Assembly: GCF_024868665.1 (NCBI RefSeq)
Contig: NC_079901.1
Location: 488,397-552,396, forward strand
Source of the DNA: Triplophysa rosa
Lineage: Eukaryota; Chordata; Actinopteri; Cypriniformes; Nemacheilidae
Reading direction: 5' to 3'
DNA length: 64,000 nt
In this document: positions 22,856 through 35,712 of the stretch, one piece after another
Layout of the letters: each line of letters begins with the position of its first letter
How positions within the stretch are numbered: the stretch's first letter is position 1
Made by a program: the position numbers and the translations under genes
Notes under the pieces: generated by a model
The model's input: only the letters and a program-made list of their open reading frames with translations
Told to the model about the DNA's origin: nothing
The model's database searches: none

Positions 22856-24088
22856 TATGGTCCTGCACCAAACTTGTTCCTGGGGACCCACTGCTCTGCA
22901 CATTTTGCATATCGTCGCTGTCGGGCAGAATCCTCGTATCTCCAAAACCATTATTTTTCAGGAAGTTATTAAACGAAGAAAAAACGGCATATTTTTTGAG
23001 TTATTAAACATTGTATCGTTAAAGCTGGTATTATACCTTACATTGCTATCATATACTGTTGTGTACCAACATTAACACAACATTTCCCCAAAACCATGTT
23101 TAATCGGAGATACAAGGTTTATAATTTGGGAGCAGGGAGATACGAGATTACGCTGTCATTGATAAGAATGGTACGGACACAGACGTCGCTGCTGCCAGCA
23201 GTGTTCATCAAAGTCTGCGGTCGCGTTGAGCCTTTTGACAAGAGACGAGGCTTTAAGAGCTAATGAAAGCTAATGATTGTGGTTACATACATCTTCCTAT
23301 AACTCTATTTTAAACGTTAGAGCTATGAGTGATGCAATACCAAAATAAAACGTTAAACAGGCTGTCTAATATAGGAGGAAATTAATCTGCACGCAAATAA
23401 AGTCGGCGGTCGCGTTGAGCCTCTTGACAAGAGAAAAGGCTTCAATAGTTAACCAAAGCTAATGACTGTGGTTACATACATCTTCCTAAAGTCTATTTTA
23501 AAGGTTTAAGAACTATAAGTGATGTAATACAAAAAACGATGAGCTGACTAGGCTGTCTAACAGGCGGAAATTAGCCGAATCTGCTCTCAAATTTACCTTT
23601 GTGGCTCACGGGCTTCCTTCTGCACCGAAGCATTACAGCTATCGATTTTTAACAAAACAGACCTACTCAAATGTATCTAACCTAACTATTTTCACTCGTT
23701 ATTGTCTAAAAAACTTTCAATCAGGAGACGCTCCCGCGGAGTGAAGAAGAGGTGGAGTTACGAGACTTCTCAGACAGTTGAAGTGTCCAATGGAGTTAAG
23801 AGATTTGCTCTCAAGCTATTTTCAACACTTTAGATTGGTTAATAATTTGTAAAAATAACAGACCCACATGGGGACTGACCAATAGCATCGATTTGTGAAA
23901 AAATATGAAATTGACCAAATTTGGACATAGGAGGTTTCCGCCCGACAACGACGATATCTGCTTTATATTACACACTTGACTCAAATCATCAGCTCATTAA
24001 GGGAGAGATCCGTGAAGCGTGCCGGTTCAGGGACACATGTAAAATGTGCAGAGCAGTGGGTCCCCAGGAACAGGTTTGGGAACCACTG
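22856..24088. mobile_element. hAT-like inverted-repeat element
   Basis: An inverted pair of more than 40 bp ends the element. The left side reads CCAAACTTGTTCCTGGGGACC..., the right its near complement ending GGTTTGGGAACCACTG. The CCACTG end matches hAT-type termini. The left tip has decayed and no target duplication is visible, so the left boundary is approximate. Inside, about 130 bp is directly repeated at 23213-23345 and 23404-23530 (GCGGTCGCGTTGAGCC onward). Confidence 0.65.
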
Positions 24089-26923
24089 CCCCTGAATACA
24101 TACTGTATATTTGCATATTTAGACCATGCGATCAGGATGTGTAGAAACTCTCAACCAGCATAACACAAAATGTGTCGGGAAAGAATCGCCTACTCAGTCT
24201 TTAGGGCATAGTTTCCAAAATGGGGGTTCGCAGAAGCAATGGCAGGGGGTTCATAAGCAGGGTCAGATAATAATGGCGGCTTTGGGCAAAATTGCCACCA
24301 AGATGAACAAAATGCACAAAATAGAAGATAAAAAGAAACTGTTTGTCTGCGTAGTATAAAATGATGATTACAATATCAAGAGCAATAATAACAGTTATTT
24401 AAATACTTTAAATCTTGTAGTTCTCTCTACTGGGGGCCTGCTTCTATATTGATGCCATGTGATATGCTCTTCTGACTCAACTCAGTTTAAAGATAAAGGA
24501 AACGGCCTTAAGCGTCGCTTTTGGCCTTTTTAAAATCATTTATATTTTCATACTTAGCATTTAAAATGACATTAATCCTAAACATTATGTATTATGTATG
24601 CCATGTCAGATGCAGTTTATTCTTCTTATTGGTAGAATTCAGTATTTGAAATAAAAGACAATGCATTAACTGTTAATAAGGTTATTGTAAAATTGCTCTT
24701 ATAACGATATAAAAAGATAAAATAACAGTTGTAAATAACTGTAGATTGTAGATTAAATGTTTTACAATAATCTGGTGTTTGGGAAACCGTGTATTACGTA
24801 AAAGACAAAAAGTAATGTTATTTGTTTAAACTGCTGTTGGACGAGGAATAAAACAAAAATAAATCCATGTTTTTTTGTCTATTAATGGTTAATAAATGAA
24901 AATCTGTAGTAAATAAATAAATAACAGAATCAGTTTTATGCCTATGCTCTTTGTTTTAAATAGTTTTATTACTTTAAAAGTATTGTAACCATGTTTTTTG
25001 GTGGATTGCCATTTTGTATAACCATAGTTTTATGGTTCATGTTGTGGTTTTCCTACAAATACCACAGTAAAATCATGGTAAATGTTCATAAGTGATCAGC
25101 ATTCTTTCAGGAAAGGACGTCTTTGCAGACCTACATTACGTTTATTTGAGATGATCTCTGTGGGTTCAGCGACTAGCGAGATTTGAAACTGAAACCCAAT
25201 CGATAGTCGTTCTCTATAATGACAGAAGAATAAATCATGTTAAACACTATATCCATGTGCTGGATGTACCGGGGAGAGAACTGGATGATGCTATAGGATC
25301 TTCTTGCAGAGGAATGCAGATTTCTTTCTTTCTTGATTTAGTTGTTGTGAAAGAGTGGAATATAGATAATGTGCACTGTTGAGCTCATGAAAACTGCAGT
25401 TTGAAGAAGGGGCCGGGCCTTGAGCAAGGCAGGTGAAACCTATTTACTATTCTCTTTCATCTCTGTATGTGCTTTTGTTTCATATACGGCTCTTTTCCTC
25501 TTAGGAATCCTGTTTTTCAGATGTATTCCCCCTTTTTTGCAATAACAATTGGTTAACGACAACAATATGCAACTGTTTTTAACCGGTGACAACTCACGAT
25601 TTACAATAAAAAGGTGGTTACGTGACGTTTTTTGCCGAGGTGATGCAATTGATCCAGTTTAGTTGAGATTTGTGCTACAACAGGCACTGTGAGAAACACG
25701 TCAAAGCAATGGGCCATGAGTTTCTCACAATGAACTTTCCACAGTATGTTTATGGAAGACATTTGAAACGTGTTCTGGGTGTCCGTGAGGAATACATGGA
25801 GCTCTGGAGGAGGAAATGATCTAGCTGTGTGGGAGTATGAAGGTCCGTCAGGGGTGGAACTGTCATCATTTAGACATTTCCTGTTTTCTGTGAGAGCCGT
25901 TGTTTCATTAACAGGTGGAATCAGTGAAAGGGACTTTCTTTATGTTTGGCTTTCTGTCTGAGTATCTGCGGTTGCATTGCTTGGTTTAAGCTGGAGCTGA
26001 AGGCACGTGGAAGTGGTTACCGTCTTCTCGCTGAGTACGGACATTCACGCCTGCGCTGACAGATGGAGTGATATTTTTTCCACACATAAATGCTTGTTAG
26101 TTTTGTCATTTTTTGATCACAAGAAGAAAGAAAAGCAACAGAAGAGTGAAAAGTAGATTGGGTGGTTTTCAGTCGAGTTATTTGCATAGTTCATTTCCAG
26201 CACAGCAAGAGCTCCGCTTATCACTGTTCCAGAATCCTCTTGCCTCCATCAGCGGCGTGCTGTGGGAGCGTAAACACAGAACATTTCACAGCGCTAACAC
26301 TTAAGTAACTGTCACTGTCTCTAGCAGCACACAGACCGTTTAGTTTCAATTGAAGGAAAACTGACAACTGAGCCTACATACTGTATACACTGTAACCCTA
26401 ACACTGCATCTCCCTGATTGTGCTACATGGGCATGTGAAGAACAAAACAAGAAGTCAGTTCATTTATTAAGAATAATTTATTAGTTATTGACATATGGCC
26501 ATAGGGAGATCAGGAGAATTCCCTGTGGGCCGGTGTTCTAAAGAGGATCTGTGCTGCCTGCTCACTTCCCAAACAAAACAGAAGATTAAAACTGGATTTG
26601 GATACTAGGTATATAGCATTTTACTAGATTACAGTAGATCTTTCTATAAGGACAATAAAATGTGCTTTTCTGATTCTTTTTGTAAAGCAGCTTTAAAACA
26701 ATGCACTATTGTAAAAAGGTGCTATATAAATATATTTCGATTGAAATTTAATAATTATCTCCACTTGACATAAAATGAACAATTCTTTGAGCAAAAATAT
26801 GAAAATCTGGCCACATGCCAAAACCATCGTTTCTACAGTTAAAAGTCTCTCGTTCTTGGGTCACATTTTAGTTTGAACTTTCATTAACCTTCATGTTTTA
26901 TCAGATAAATAGATAAGGGAAGC
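24089..26923. other. reln intron 1, repeat fragments only
   Basis: No gene is supported. 24985-25090 has the ACCATG...TTTTTTGGTGG repeat also seen at 9654-9700. 26690-26755 (GTAAAGCAGC ... GGTGCTATATAAATA) resembles the 3' tail of fish LINE/SINE families. Confidence 0.4.
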
Positions 26924-26926
26924 TAA

Positions 26927-27183
26927 GGGCCCTATTTCAACAAGCTAAGCGCATAGTCTAAAGCGCAGGGCATAAGTGCACTTAGGGAGTGTCCGAATCC
27001 ACTTTTGCTTGTTTAAGGATGAAAAAAACCTCTTGCTTGTTTAAGGATGAAAAAAAACGATGCATTTGCTATTTAAACAACACGGCGCAGGATGTGAAAA
27101 TGAAAACTGCGTCAGGCTGAAACAAGTAAAAAACACTTGGGTCGCGCCTGCTGCTGTATTGCGCCAGGTGAATGATAGGGCCC
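26927..27183. mobile_element. Harbinger-type MITE
   Basis: A 257-bp element has inverted ends GGGCCCTATTT and ATGATAGGGCCC, flanked by the trinucleotide TAA on both sides (26924-26926, 27184-27186). A three-base TWA duplication is the PIF/Harbinger signature. It contains an internal direct repeat TTGCTTGTTTAAGGATGAAA. Confidence 0.8.
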
Positions 27184-27339
27184 TAAATTATTTCCAGATT
27201 ATCATGTGTAGCCATGCTATTCCAGTATAGCTACATCTTTTGTCAAATATCTGTATTTGTTGCTTACTTGATTATTATTATTATTTGAAACATATGTACG
27301 TTTGGTTTTGGAAGGGCTGACTAATGGGATTAAATGAAT

Positions 27340-27412
27340 CTCTGAATTAGTGAAAGACAGGGGGCCTATGACTTATCCCTGTGGCACTCCACACTTGACT
27401 TGTGGGGCCTCA
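27340..27412 (-). pseudogene. L2-like LINE reverse-transcriptase remnant
   Basis: The - strand reads VKCGVPQG, a stop, then VIGPLSF. This is the RT motif GVPQGSVLGPL of L2-type LINEs, carrying a nonsense codon. Only a short piece is recognisable. Confidence 0.6.
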
Positions 27413-30400
27413 TTTATAAAATGTTGTGTAGATACTGTCCTAAACATGTGCGTACATGTTCAGTCTTAATAGTTAATTGTAAACAAACTTGGCTTGCAGT
27501 GCTCGAAGAGAACTTAATCTGAGGCTGGGTTTGAGCTCTGAGTTTAACCCCCCTTAGAAAAGAACTTGTGCAGTGAAGGAGGAGATGGGAAGGAGAAAGA
27601 ATGATGGATGAATTGTCACTGGGAAGGTGCAGAGACGGTCGCGTATACGTATGATTGACAGGACTGATTGACGCTTCTCCTCAACCTACACTTTAGAACG
27701 TAACTTAAAAATTCCCAGTAGGTAGGTTAAATGATACAGTCTGTACTCTTATACTAATGTAATACTGTGTCATAAAAATATGGGCAGTGTGTCGAATAAT
27801 CCTTCAGGGGTCCATCATTTACCAGCCATGCATGCAACAAAGGCAAGTTTGTTGAGAAATGTTAAATATCTATCATCTATCAAGAGGTTAGGAGCATCAT
27901 TAAAACAAATTTGTTACTCAGGCACCCGACCTGTTAACGTTTGATAGAGCAATAGAGCATGTTTGACAGCAACAGGCCCTTGCAACAACAGATGGCACAG
28001 CCAGCAGGGCATGGAGGTGCTTGAGGGTTATGCAAGAGAATCATCTCAGTTTGATAATTCCTATCCAGCTGTCAAATGCATGCAGAAACGCATCCCATCT
28101 TTCACACCATTGATTGAAATGGTACAGACTGGGGACTTACAGCACAGGTTCAGGAACATTCACTCGAGTGGGGAAGTGGCTCTTTGATACTGGCCCGATC
28201 GGGGAAACAGATGGTCAGAGAGTTGCTGCTTATGGCCTCTTCCTATTTCCGGACTCTCAGGGCTACACAAGGTTTCCAGTGGGATATGTCAAATGCAGCT
28301 CAGATGGCAAACCTCCTACTGAGATGCATTTCTTTCCTGCAGCAAGCGTCTGTGGTTTTTGATATAATCGGAGTTGAAAATATGGCACTGTGGCTTTGAT
28401 GGTTAATCACGTTTAAAAAAATGCGCATAGGCTACAGTTGTTTGCTTCCATCTTCATATTCATCAGTCCCACATCATCTATGTCGCCTACCCATACTAAT
28501 TGCAAACTACAGTGAGGTTTCCTCCCACTTATCTACCTTATTTCTCCGATCTTTCCCCTTCGTTGTCTTGCTCAATGATGATCAAAAAGAAGAAAACCAT
28601 ATGCACTGTGGAAAATGCTATTCAAAACTCACTGACTAGGAGTGAACTGTCACAAACAAATGTCCGACCAGAAAGGTTTCACATTCACTGCTCGCTGGCA
28701 GGCATTGTTTCATTGCCATTCTGTTGCCACTTTGGGTGAGGTAATGCATAGCCTTGCCAACTGCCCTTGCTTCCCTCTTTAGCTCATGCGTCTGGTGTTC
28801 AGGCCACCAGGTGCTGTTCAAATCATATAGAGCCATTTGTGTCTGGACCAACATCAATGGCTCTCCGTCTGGATGACGAATCTCCCTACCACCTAGCATT
28901 TTCTGAAAATGCTGGATAAAAACAAGAAGAAGCTGTGCCTATATTATCCCTATGCTTTGTCCCGTTTTGAGTTCTTCCGCTAGAGAAAATAAACCCTACA
29001 CTTAATGTCAGTCCATCCGGGCATGTTTTCCAGACCTGAGGTTTATCAATACTTCAGTAGGAGTGTGGCAGTGAGTGTTGCTAATGAGGCGTACTACGTC
29101 GTGCCATCTATATTGTATGACGGACAGGACGCAGTGGAGGGAGCGATGGAATGAAGAATGGGTAGATGGACAGTACTAGAAATGAAAGAGAAAATGCCAT
29201 GGTATTATCTTTATATGAAACGGGCTTGTCTCTCACAACAACAGCTCCCTGCAATCTCCCTAGCAAAGACAGTCAAAAATGGCTCATCGGGAGCGTTTGA
29301 GTGTGTGTGTTCGCGCGAGTGTGGAGAGAATGTTAAGAGTTCTCATGAAAGCGCAGCTATTGCACGCATGCAAACCCCCGCAGGTGAATGCGTCTGTTTT
29401 TATGAGTTACTCTGACCAGGTTCTTCCTATTCTCCTCCCTTCCCCCGCTTCTGCTCTCTTTTCAGATGGATTTCTGAATTATTTACATCTTTCATTTTCA
29501 TCGATCACTCTTTGTTCATGCGTCTCTCCAGAAAGCCGTCCATCTATGTTTTAAACATCCTCCGCTGTGTTGCTTGTTTTTTATAATAACCTCTTGGCCG
29601 ATGCACGCCCACTCCCGTTAAATACCTCTCCTTCTTTTTAAAATGAAAAGCGCCGCGTTCTCGAGGGAGCGATGGTTAGAGGGCGAGGTGGCCCGTGTGA
29701 AAAGAGCAAAGATTTTTTGAGAAGTAAATATGTCATGTCTGGACTACATGTAGTTGCGTTCATTGCACCTGTCAATGAGTTGGTCCATCCATTTTCCGAA
29801 CCCGTTTATCCTCTGCAGGCTTAAGGAATGGAATATGGTTTTTAATCACGACATAGGGAGAAGTAATGCATATATTTTCATGTTTTCCTCAGTATGTTTT
29901 TCTTCTGAATTTTTGCTAGCATCAATGAATTTAATATTCATTCAGAATAAGACTGGACCCAAAATGGTTTACTCTGATGTGAAGAACTGTATTTACAGTG
30001 TATTTAGAGTGACGCTTGTTAAGACAATGACTAAAATAAATACAAATGATTGAATAACCACAACAAAAAAGCTAAATAAAACATTGGAAAGTGTCAGGAT
30101 AGATATTAGACTGGCAGTGAGAGGATGAATTATTGAAGTGGTGATGCTCAGGGGAGAGAGGCAGGACTGAGGGATGTGTTTTCTCATACACACAAAGAGC
30201 ACTTTTTACCATTTCATCATATTTCATATCCACAAAGAAACACACAGTTGATATTTATTATGAAAAACTAACTGAAATGATTCATGCTGGTTTTCTATCA
30301 CAGTTTCATAAACAGTTCAGAGTTATTCTGTTGTTGCCATGTGCTTTTGCGCCACATTTCTCCTCAACAATTACAGAAAAAAAGTCAAAAGTAATCGAGT

Positions 30401-31127
30401 CAATCTGATTCAAGAGCTTTAAATGATCACAAATGTTTTGGCACTCAGAGACTTTTCCCCAGTCGTCTTGCTTTCTTTATCCGTGTATCTTCACCATGTT
30501 AACATGGCTTTATGACAGTTGCCGTCTGTGCTGGTGAGGTGTCACGGCCGCCTCCGCCTGCCTCCTGTACACACATCTGCTCGCTCTCGCTCTTTCACAC
30601 AGCTTTTCTCTTCTCTTTCAAATGAATATTCGCAGTTATTTTTAACTGAACATCTTAGGTACAGTGTCTGTGACGTGCTGTGGGTACGATCATTTCAACT
30701 TATCTATCAGTTTGTAAAAATTAATAGGATACATGTATACAGTAATGCATGCAAAACAGAAAAACGAGTATTACAAGGAGCTTCACAAAATAAATATGAA
30801 GATTTGAGCATTTGGCACGTGCTTTTATGTAATTTCTCATGGCAATCAACTGAACAAAACATTGCAAATCAAACTGAACAGTTTGTGTTGCCCGGGAAAC
30901 TCTTGATCTTGGCATTGCTTGAATCATGCGCAACACATAAGCTCCAGATGGATTCTCCCTGTAATAAATAAAGAAAAATATTCATTCAGCTGGTCCTTAT
31001 CACCCTGGATGAATAACTCTGTGTTTTGTCATGTCAATCGATTATGTGGTAATTATATTACATTTGACAAAACGTGTCATTTATTGGTTCCATTCACAAC
31101 ACTCATGGTCACCTTAAAAACATACCA
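27413..31127. other. reln intron 1, no supported gene
   Basis: 27412-27470 starts GGGGCCTCATTTATAAA, a fragment related to the MITE at 38260. At 27963-28900 several longer frames occur (+ strand 27963-28362; - strand 28636-28899), with a protein-like composition that I do not recognise. They may be remnants of an unidentified element. The rest is featureless. Confidence 0.35.
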
Positions 31128-31425
31128 CCGGGGCAGTTGTGGCCTAATGGTTAGAGAGTCGGACTCGTGACCAGAAGGCTGCCGGTTCGATTCCCAGGGC
31201 CGGCGGGTAACAACTGAGGTGCCCTTGAGCAAGGCACCTTACCCCTACTTGCTCCCCGGGCGCTGCAGTGATAGCTGCCCACTGCTCCGGGGGTACGTGT
31301 GTTCACTACTCTCTGGATGGGTTAAATGCAGAGGTCACATTTCGTTGCCTTGTACCTTCGTACATGTGCAATGACAATAAATTGAATCTAAATCTAAAAA
31401 TCTAAATCTAAAAATCTAGATATCT
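31128..31425 (+). mobile_element. tRNA-derived SINE
   Basis: The 5' tRNA-like part has an A box (TGGCCTAATGG, 31140-31150) and a B box (GGTTCGATTCC, 31184-31194). A conserved central part follows (GAGCAAGGCACCTTACCCC ... GGGTTAAATGCAGAGG). It ends in a simple tail AATCTAAATCTAAAAAT. The B box is intact, so pol III transcription of the family is plausible. A 3' fragment of the same family lies at 36724-36855. Confidence 0.88.
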
Positions 31426-32690
31426 ATCTCATCATCCTGAAAGGCATCAATAATAAAAGTATGGGGTTTAATGAATAAGCTAGTTTACATGAATGAGTTT
31501 TCAAGTATTAATACCAGAAGATATGTGTGGCAGGTTATTGATTATTGGTTATCGAGAGCCATGGCACAGACAAAGTGACTGGGAGTGAGGTGCAGACAAA
31601 AAAAAAAAACTAAACTGTATTGAACAGAAAAAACCTATGAGTTAATTCTCAGTTCTCGTTTGTTTTGAAAATATTTTTTGTTGTTGTACTGTTTTCCTGC
31701 ATTGCTCATTAAAATGGATTTTAAGAGTTTATCTTGTTTGTTTCATGAATGTGCGGAGAGAACCCATGCACAGAGTAATTCAAACCCAAAGAACTTTATT
31801 GAACAGAAAACACCCACAAGGGGCAAAACAGGGAGTAAACTAAAAAACTGAAACTCACTATGATGACGAGGCTTTGAAGCAAGACACCAAGGAGAACAAA
31901 CCAGCACAGGACAGTAAACACAAGGGCATTAAACAGGGGAACAAAACAAGGGATAATCACAAGGGTCAGGTGTGGGGCATGGGGTTAGATAACTAACAGG
32001 AATATATCAACCAGGAAACAAGTACAAAATACACAAAACGCTGCCACCATGCTGTCCACAAGAAACTAGAAAACCAATTGACAGGAAGGACAGGACTGTG
32101 ACAGATTGTGTCTGCTGGATTCACCACATAACTGTTACAATTCCAAGGTCTGTTACTCTCCGATAACAACCGTTCCAAACTAACAAGTGGTCATCCGGGT
32201 ACTGCGAGTCATCTTGACCACTGCAGTTTAATATTACACATAAATTCAGTTGTTACATATCTGTCTGTTGTGTTTTTATAGCATCCCTGAGTTTAGTTCG
32301 AGTATTTTACCTTCGTGAGCTTAGTAGCATGTACCGTAACATCAGTAGGCCTATAAATAATTTGTGAAAATTGTGTGGAAGGTCTGCATTCGTTACAAAA
32401 AAAGGAACAATAATTTACTCTTGAGGTAATGTAATAAACAGCATAATGTACTGACAGAAGGTTGTTATGTCTCCTATGCTTCACGTCGGATCCTGATGAT
32501 GTGGTTTTATTCTGCGATAACACACGGCTGGCTGTAAACGATGCCTGTTTTTGATAAAAGCCTCTGCTAAATATCTAATAAAGTTTGGCTTGACCCTCAC
32601 TACTTATTAAAAGGCGACTCACAATGAAGAGCATTGTGATATACTGTATGTGTATATGTAATAAGCCACACTGTCTCTGTGTGTCCACAG
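31426..32690. other. reln intron 1, 3' end with repeat copy
   Basis: 31750-32100 is an inverted, diverged relative of 46980-47330 (shared GGGGCAT near TTAATTA, AAGGGCATTA, and CCACAAGGGGCAAAACAGGG). At 32550-32575 GATAAAAGCCTCTGCTAAAT resembles a SINE/LINE tail. A polypyrimidine-poor acceptor CTGTGTGTCCACAG precedes exon 2. Confidence 0.45.
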
Positions 32691-32798
32691 TGACCATTTC
32701 TACTAGTACCTACTTTGATGGGCTGTTGGTCACTGGTCTCTACACGTCCACCACTGTCCAGTCATCTGCAATCCCAGCGTCCTCAGCCTTTGGCTTTG
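32691..32798 (+). CDS. reln: Reelin, exon 2 (reelin domain continued)
   Basis: The 108-bp exon is bounded by TGTGTCCACAG and a GTAAGT donor at 32799. With the single base left from exon 1 it reads [19 protein letters not shown], then a Ser/Thr-rich stretch and SSAFGF, ending again in phase 1. This continues the reelin N-terminal domain directly (GQEY to VTISTSTYF) and is strongly conserved with mammals. Phase and junction agreement confirm both exons. Remaining exons lie beyond the window. Confidence 0.95.
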
Positions 32799-33005
32799 GT
32801 AAGTTCCTCATGTATCACTTGAAAGTTTAACGTTTAATTAACAGAAAATCTCATTGGAAGTTATAATATTTTATACTATCATAAGTAACAAACACTGAAA
32901 TATGTTACAGACCTTGTTGTATTCAGTGATAAACTAAGCCTGTTTTAGTGAATTGTCTGTCCTCTTCATTTTAAAGCATAATGATTATAGTACAGGTACA
33001 GTATT

Positions 33006-34270
33006 AACAAGAGCTGCAAGCAGCACCACCGGGGCCAAGCCCATACTTTGCGCCGATTTACCCAGCGTACCCACCACATCCAGCCCACACTTCCCCCACA
33101 TGCCCACACCCAGCCCACACTTCCCCCAGTGTACCCACAACATGAAATGAGACAATAGAGCAAAAGTAGCAGAAATACAGTGTATTGGAGGAACAGATTC
33201 TGTTTGAATATATTTACATGTATTATAAACCACTTTAAGTTGCACTGCATACATCGCACTTGACATTACATATCGTTTGTTTACAAACTTGTACTATTTG
33301 TGCACATACTTGCAAATAGAAATGTATAAATGCACAACACAAGGTTCAAACCAGCGACCTCTTAAACCCGAGACTTGCGAATTTGGTGCGCCACTCAGTT
33401 GGCTTGCTTCACCCAGCAGCGTTTAAGGGTAGTAAAAAAAATAAAAGAGTAATATCTCACGAACTCTAGGTGGCGCTGTCTTGAAACTTCAAGGGTACGT
33501 TTGGGACAAGTTGGTGACGCGTGTCAAATTTGGTGGCGATATATCACACGGTTAGAAATATATCGTGATTTATGACAGATTTCAAAATGGCAGACGAGCC
33601 GTTCAATCAATCGCGACATAATCTTGCCCACCCGATCCAGCACGATTCGCGGAATCCGTAGACACCGAGATCACAAAATATTTCAAAAGTTAGAGGCAAA
33701 AATATACATTTTTCAAATCTCTTCAAATAGGTGGCGCTGTTCCCCATTTTGGCAAGGACCCCCATTCCGAGGGGGTCCTTGACACGTACCAAGTGTCGTA
33801 TCGATGAATCGAACATTGGCCGAGTTACAGCCTCCAATACATTTTTGGGTCAACTTTGAAAAGTTTGCGAAGTCGTAACTTTTGTGCAACGGTGAAAAGC
33901 TCAATTCCGGAGCGTCTCTTCTATTCGGCACAGTCCAAAGATCGTCTCAGCCGATTTTTTCGTGACAATCGGTCACAATTTCTATGACTAGTAGCGAAAA
34001 AACGCAATACTGTACTTTTCAAGATGGCAGCTACTGTATTGGGCGGCGTCTTAGTGTAAGGCATGGAATGTGATAAGCGTGACGAGTGCATGACGTGCCG
34101 AGTAGAATTTTTGTACATCACTGAGTTCAAAAATTACAGCCGTTTGAAAAGTGCAGTTTTGATCTGTTGGTGGCGCTATAGAGTGAGTGCTAGAGACCCC
34201 ATACTTGGTCACGTGACTAATGAGTACCACCTCTACGAGTGTGCCAATTTTCATTGGACTTGGCCCCTAA
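33006..34270 (+). mobile_element. Helentron/HINE-like repeat, copy 2
   Basis: Direct-orientation relative of 12192-13806. It has the same start, including GGGGCCAAG, a shorter minisatellite, the same tRNA-like segment, and the shared TGAAACTTCAAGGGTACG and GGTGGCGCTATAGAGTGAGT blocks. The end is CTTGGCCCCTAA followed by T. Here a different inverted repeat (CCAAT-TTTC-ATTGG) lies just inside the 3' end. No ORF is credible. Confidence 0.65.
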
Positions 34271-34778
34271 TTAGTAGGCTATGTGTTATGTATGTTTGAA
34301 GTGTCCATTGATGTTTGAGGCTAACTCATGGTACTGCACACAAACTGTCAGATCAGGTTTGATCCGATCCCTTGCTGAATTAGAGTAGCTGCGTTTACAT
34401 GGACCAATGTAATCCGATTAAAAATCCAATCTGAATGAAAACGCTCCATATAAACACGTCAATCAGATTAAAAATGCCCAAGCCGATTGAAATTTCAGTC
34501 GGATTGTAGGGGGTGGTTTATATAGTTTGTAATCCGCTTGATAGGACATGTAAACACTTGATCAGATTAAAAACCGAAGTAGGAAGTTGTGCGCATGTGC
34601 AAAGACGACACTGGCTCATACAGACGTAAGGGCGTATGATGCACGGAACGGAGCAGCTGCTGCTAAAGAAACCAAAAACCATAAATCTGACAAAGTGGTA
34701 CAAATTTCCATATGCTTGTCATCTCTAAATTATGGTGGCGTATTGCTGCCACATACATTTGATTTTTTCCACTCAATT
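34271..34778. other. Repeat fragment, GTTTACATG type
   Basis: 34388-34600 has TGCGTTTACATG, TGTAATCCGATTAAAAA and repeated inverted GATTAAAAA/CGGATT motifs. This looks like one end of a DNA transposon whose other end I do not find. Confidence 0.45.
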
Positions 34779-34925
34779 ATGTCATTAAAATGAGATAATA
34801 TGTCATTTAAACGAGATAATATGTCATTAAAACAAGATGATATGTCGTTAAAACGAGATGATGTGTCGTTAAAACGAGATAATATGTCGTTTTAACGAGA
34901 TAATATGTTGTTAAAACAAAATAAT
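34779..34925. repeat. 21-bp minisatellite
   Basis: About seven units of the form ATGTCRTTAAAACGAGATAAT, with small substitutions and one inverted-looking unit (GTCGTTTTAACGAG). Confidence 0.85.
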
Positions 34926-35712
34926 TTTCTCGTGTAAACGGCATATTTTTCCCGTTTAACTAGATATTATATCATTTTAAACAACATATTTTTCTCACTT
35001 AGGTTTTCATTAATAGACAATTCAAAAGGAATTGCATGAATTCGATAAATGAATTCAGTTTTTTCACGAGATGGTTCATTTAACTGAACTGATGCTATTA
35101 ACTGAGCTATTAAACTGGAGTTTAATAAGATAAAACAATTAAAACTGTTTCCATTTATTTGATGCGCGCGCTTGTCCAGCACACGCGTTCTCTGTTCTGC
35201 AAAGAGCCACACTCTGGCATCATCAAAAGACTAACGGTTATTTTGTTTTACCTCACTGCATGATATTACTTTAGCGGTTTATTAATATTCTTTTCTTTAT
35301 ACCTCACAGATGTGAGAGTAAACATATATTTTAATGATTAGAATGAAGAAGCTTTTGATAGTTGTATCTAAAAAACGGACATCCTGCTAAACTTATGGTA
35401 AGACAAGAATATAATATTAAGCTTAAAGATAATATTTATTCATCTCCGTCAATAAATATCTGCTTTGAATCCTCTTATTGAATCCTCCATTTACGTATTC
35501 AGGAGGAAATCATCAAGTCCCAGCAATGTCCAATGTTACATCATCCCGACGAATATGGGAATCACAAAGTTAAATCACTGGAACGTTATTTGGTACGTCA
35601 TGGCAACGAATATGATCCGGTCGTCACTGTGGTAGCTGAGCGGACCCATTAGTGGCATTATTCCTTGTTGATGAACTAGACCGTTATGGGAAGCTTCGTG
35701 GATATAAACAAC

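Larger units (their letters stand above)
16105..32690 (+). other. reln: reln intron 1 (16.6 kb, phase 1)
   Basis: It starts GTAAGT at 16105 and ends TGTGTCCACAG at 32690. It is filled largely with mobile-element copies, listed separately. No other exon is seen within it. Confidence 0.9.

Noticed and set aside
30519..30971. 150-residue frame as a gene
   Set aside because: No domain, no splice or promoter context, and ordinary intronic composition.
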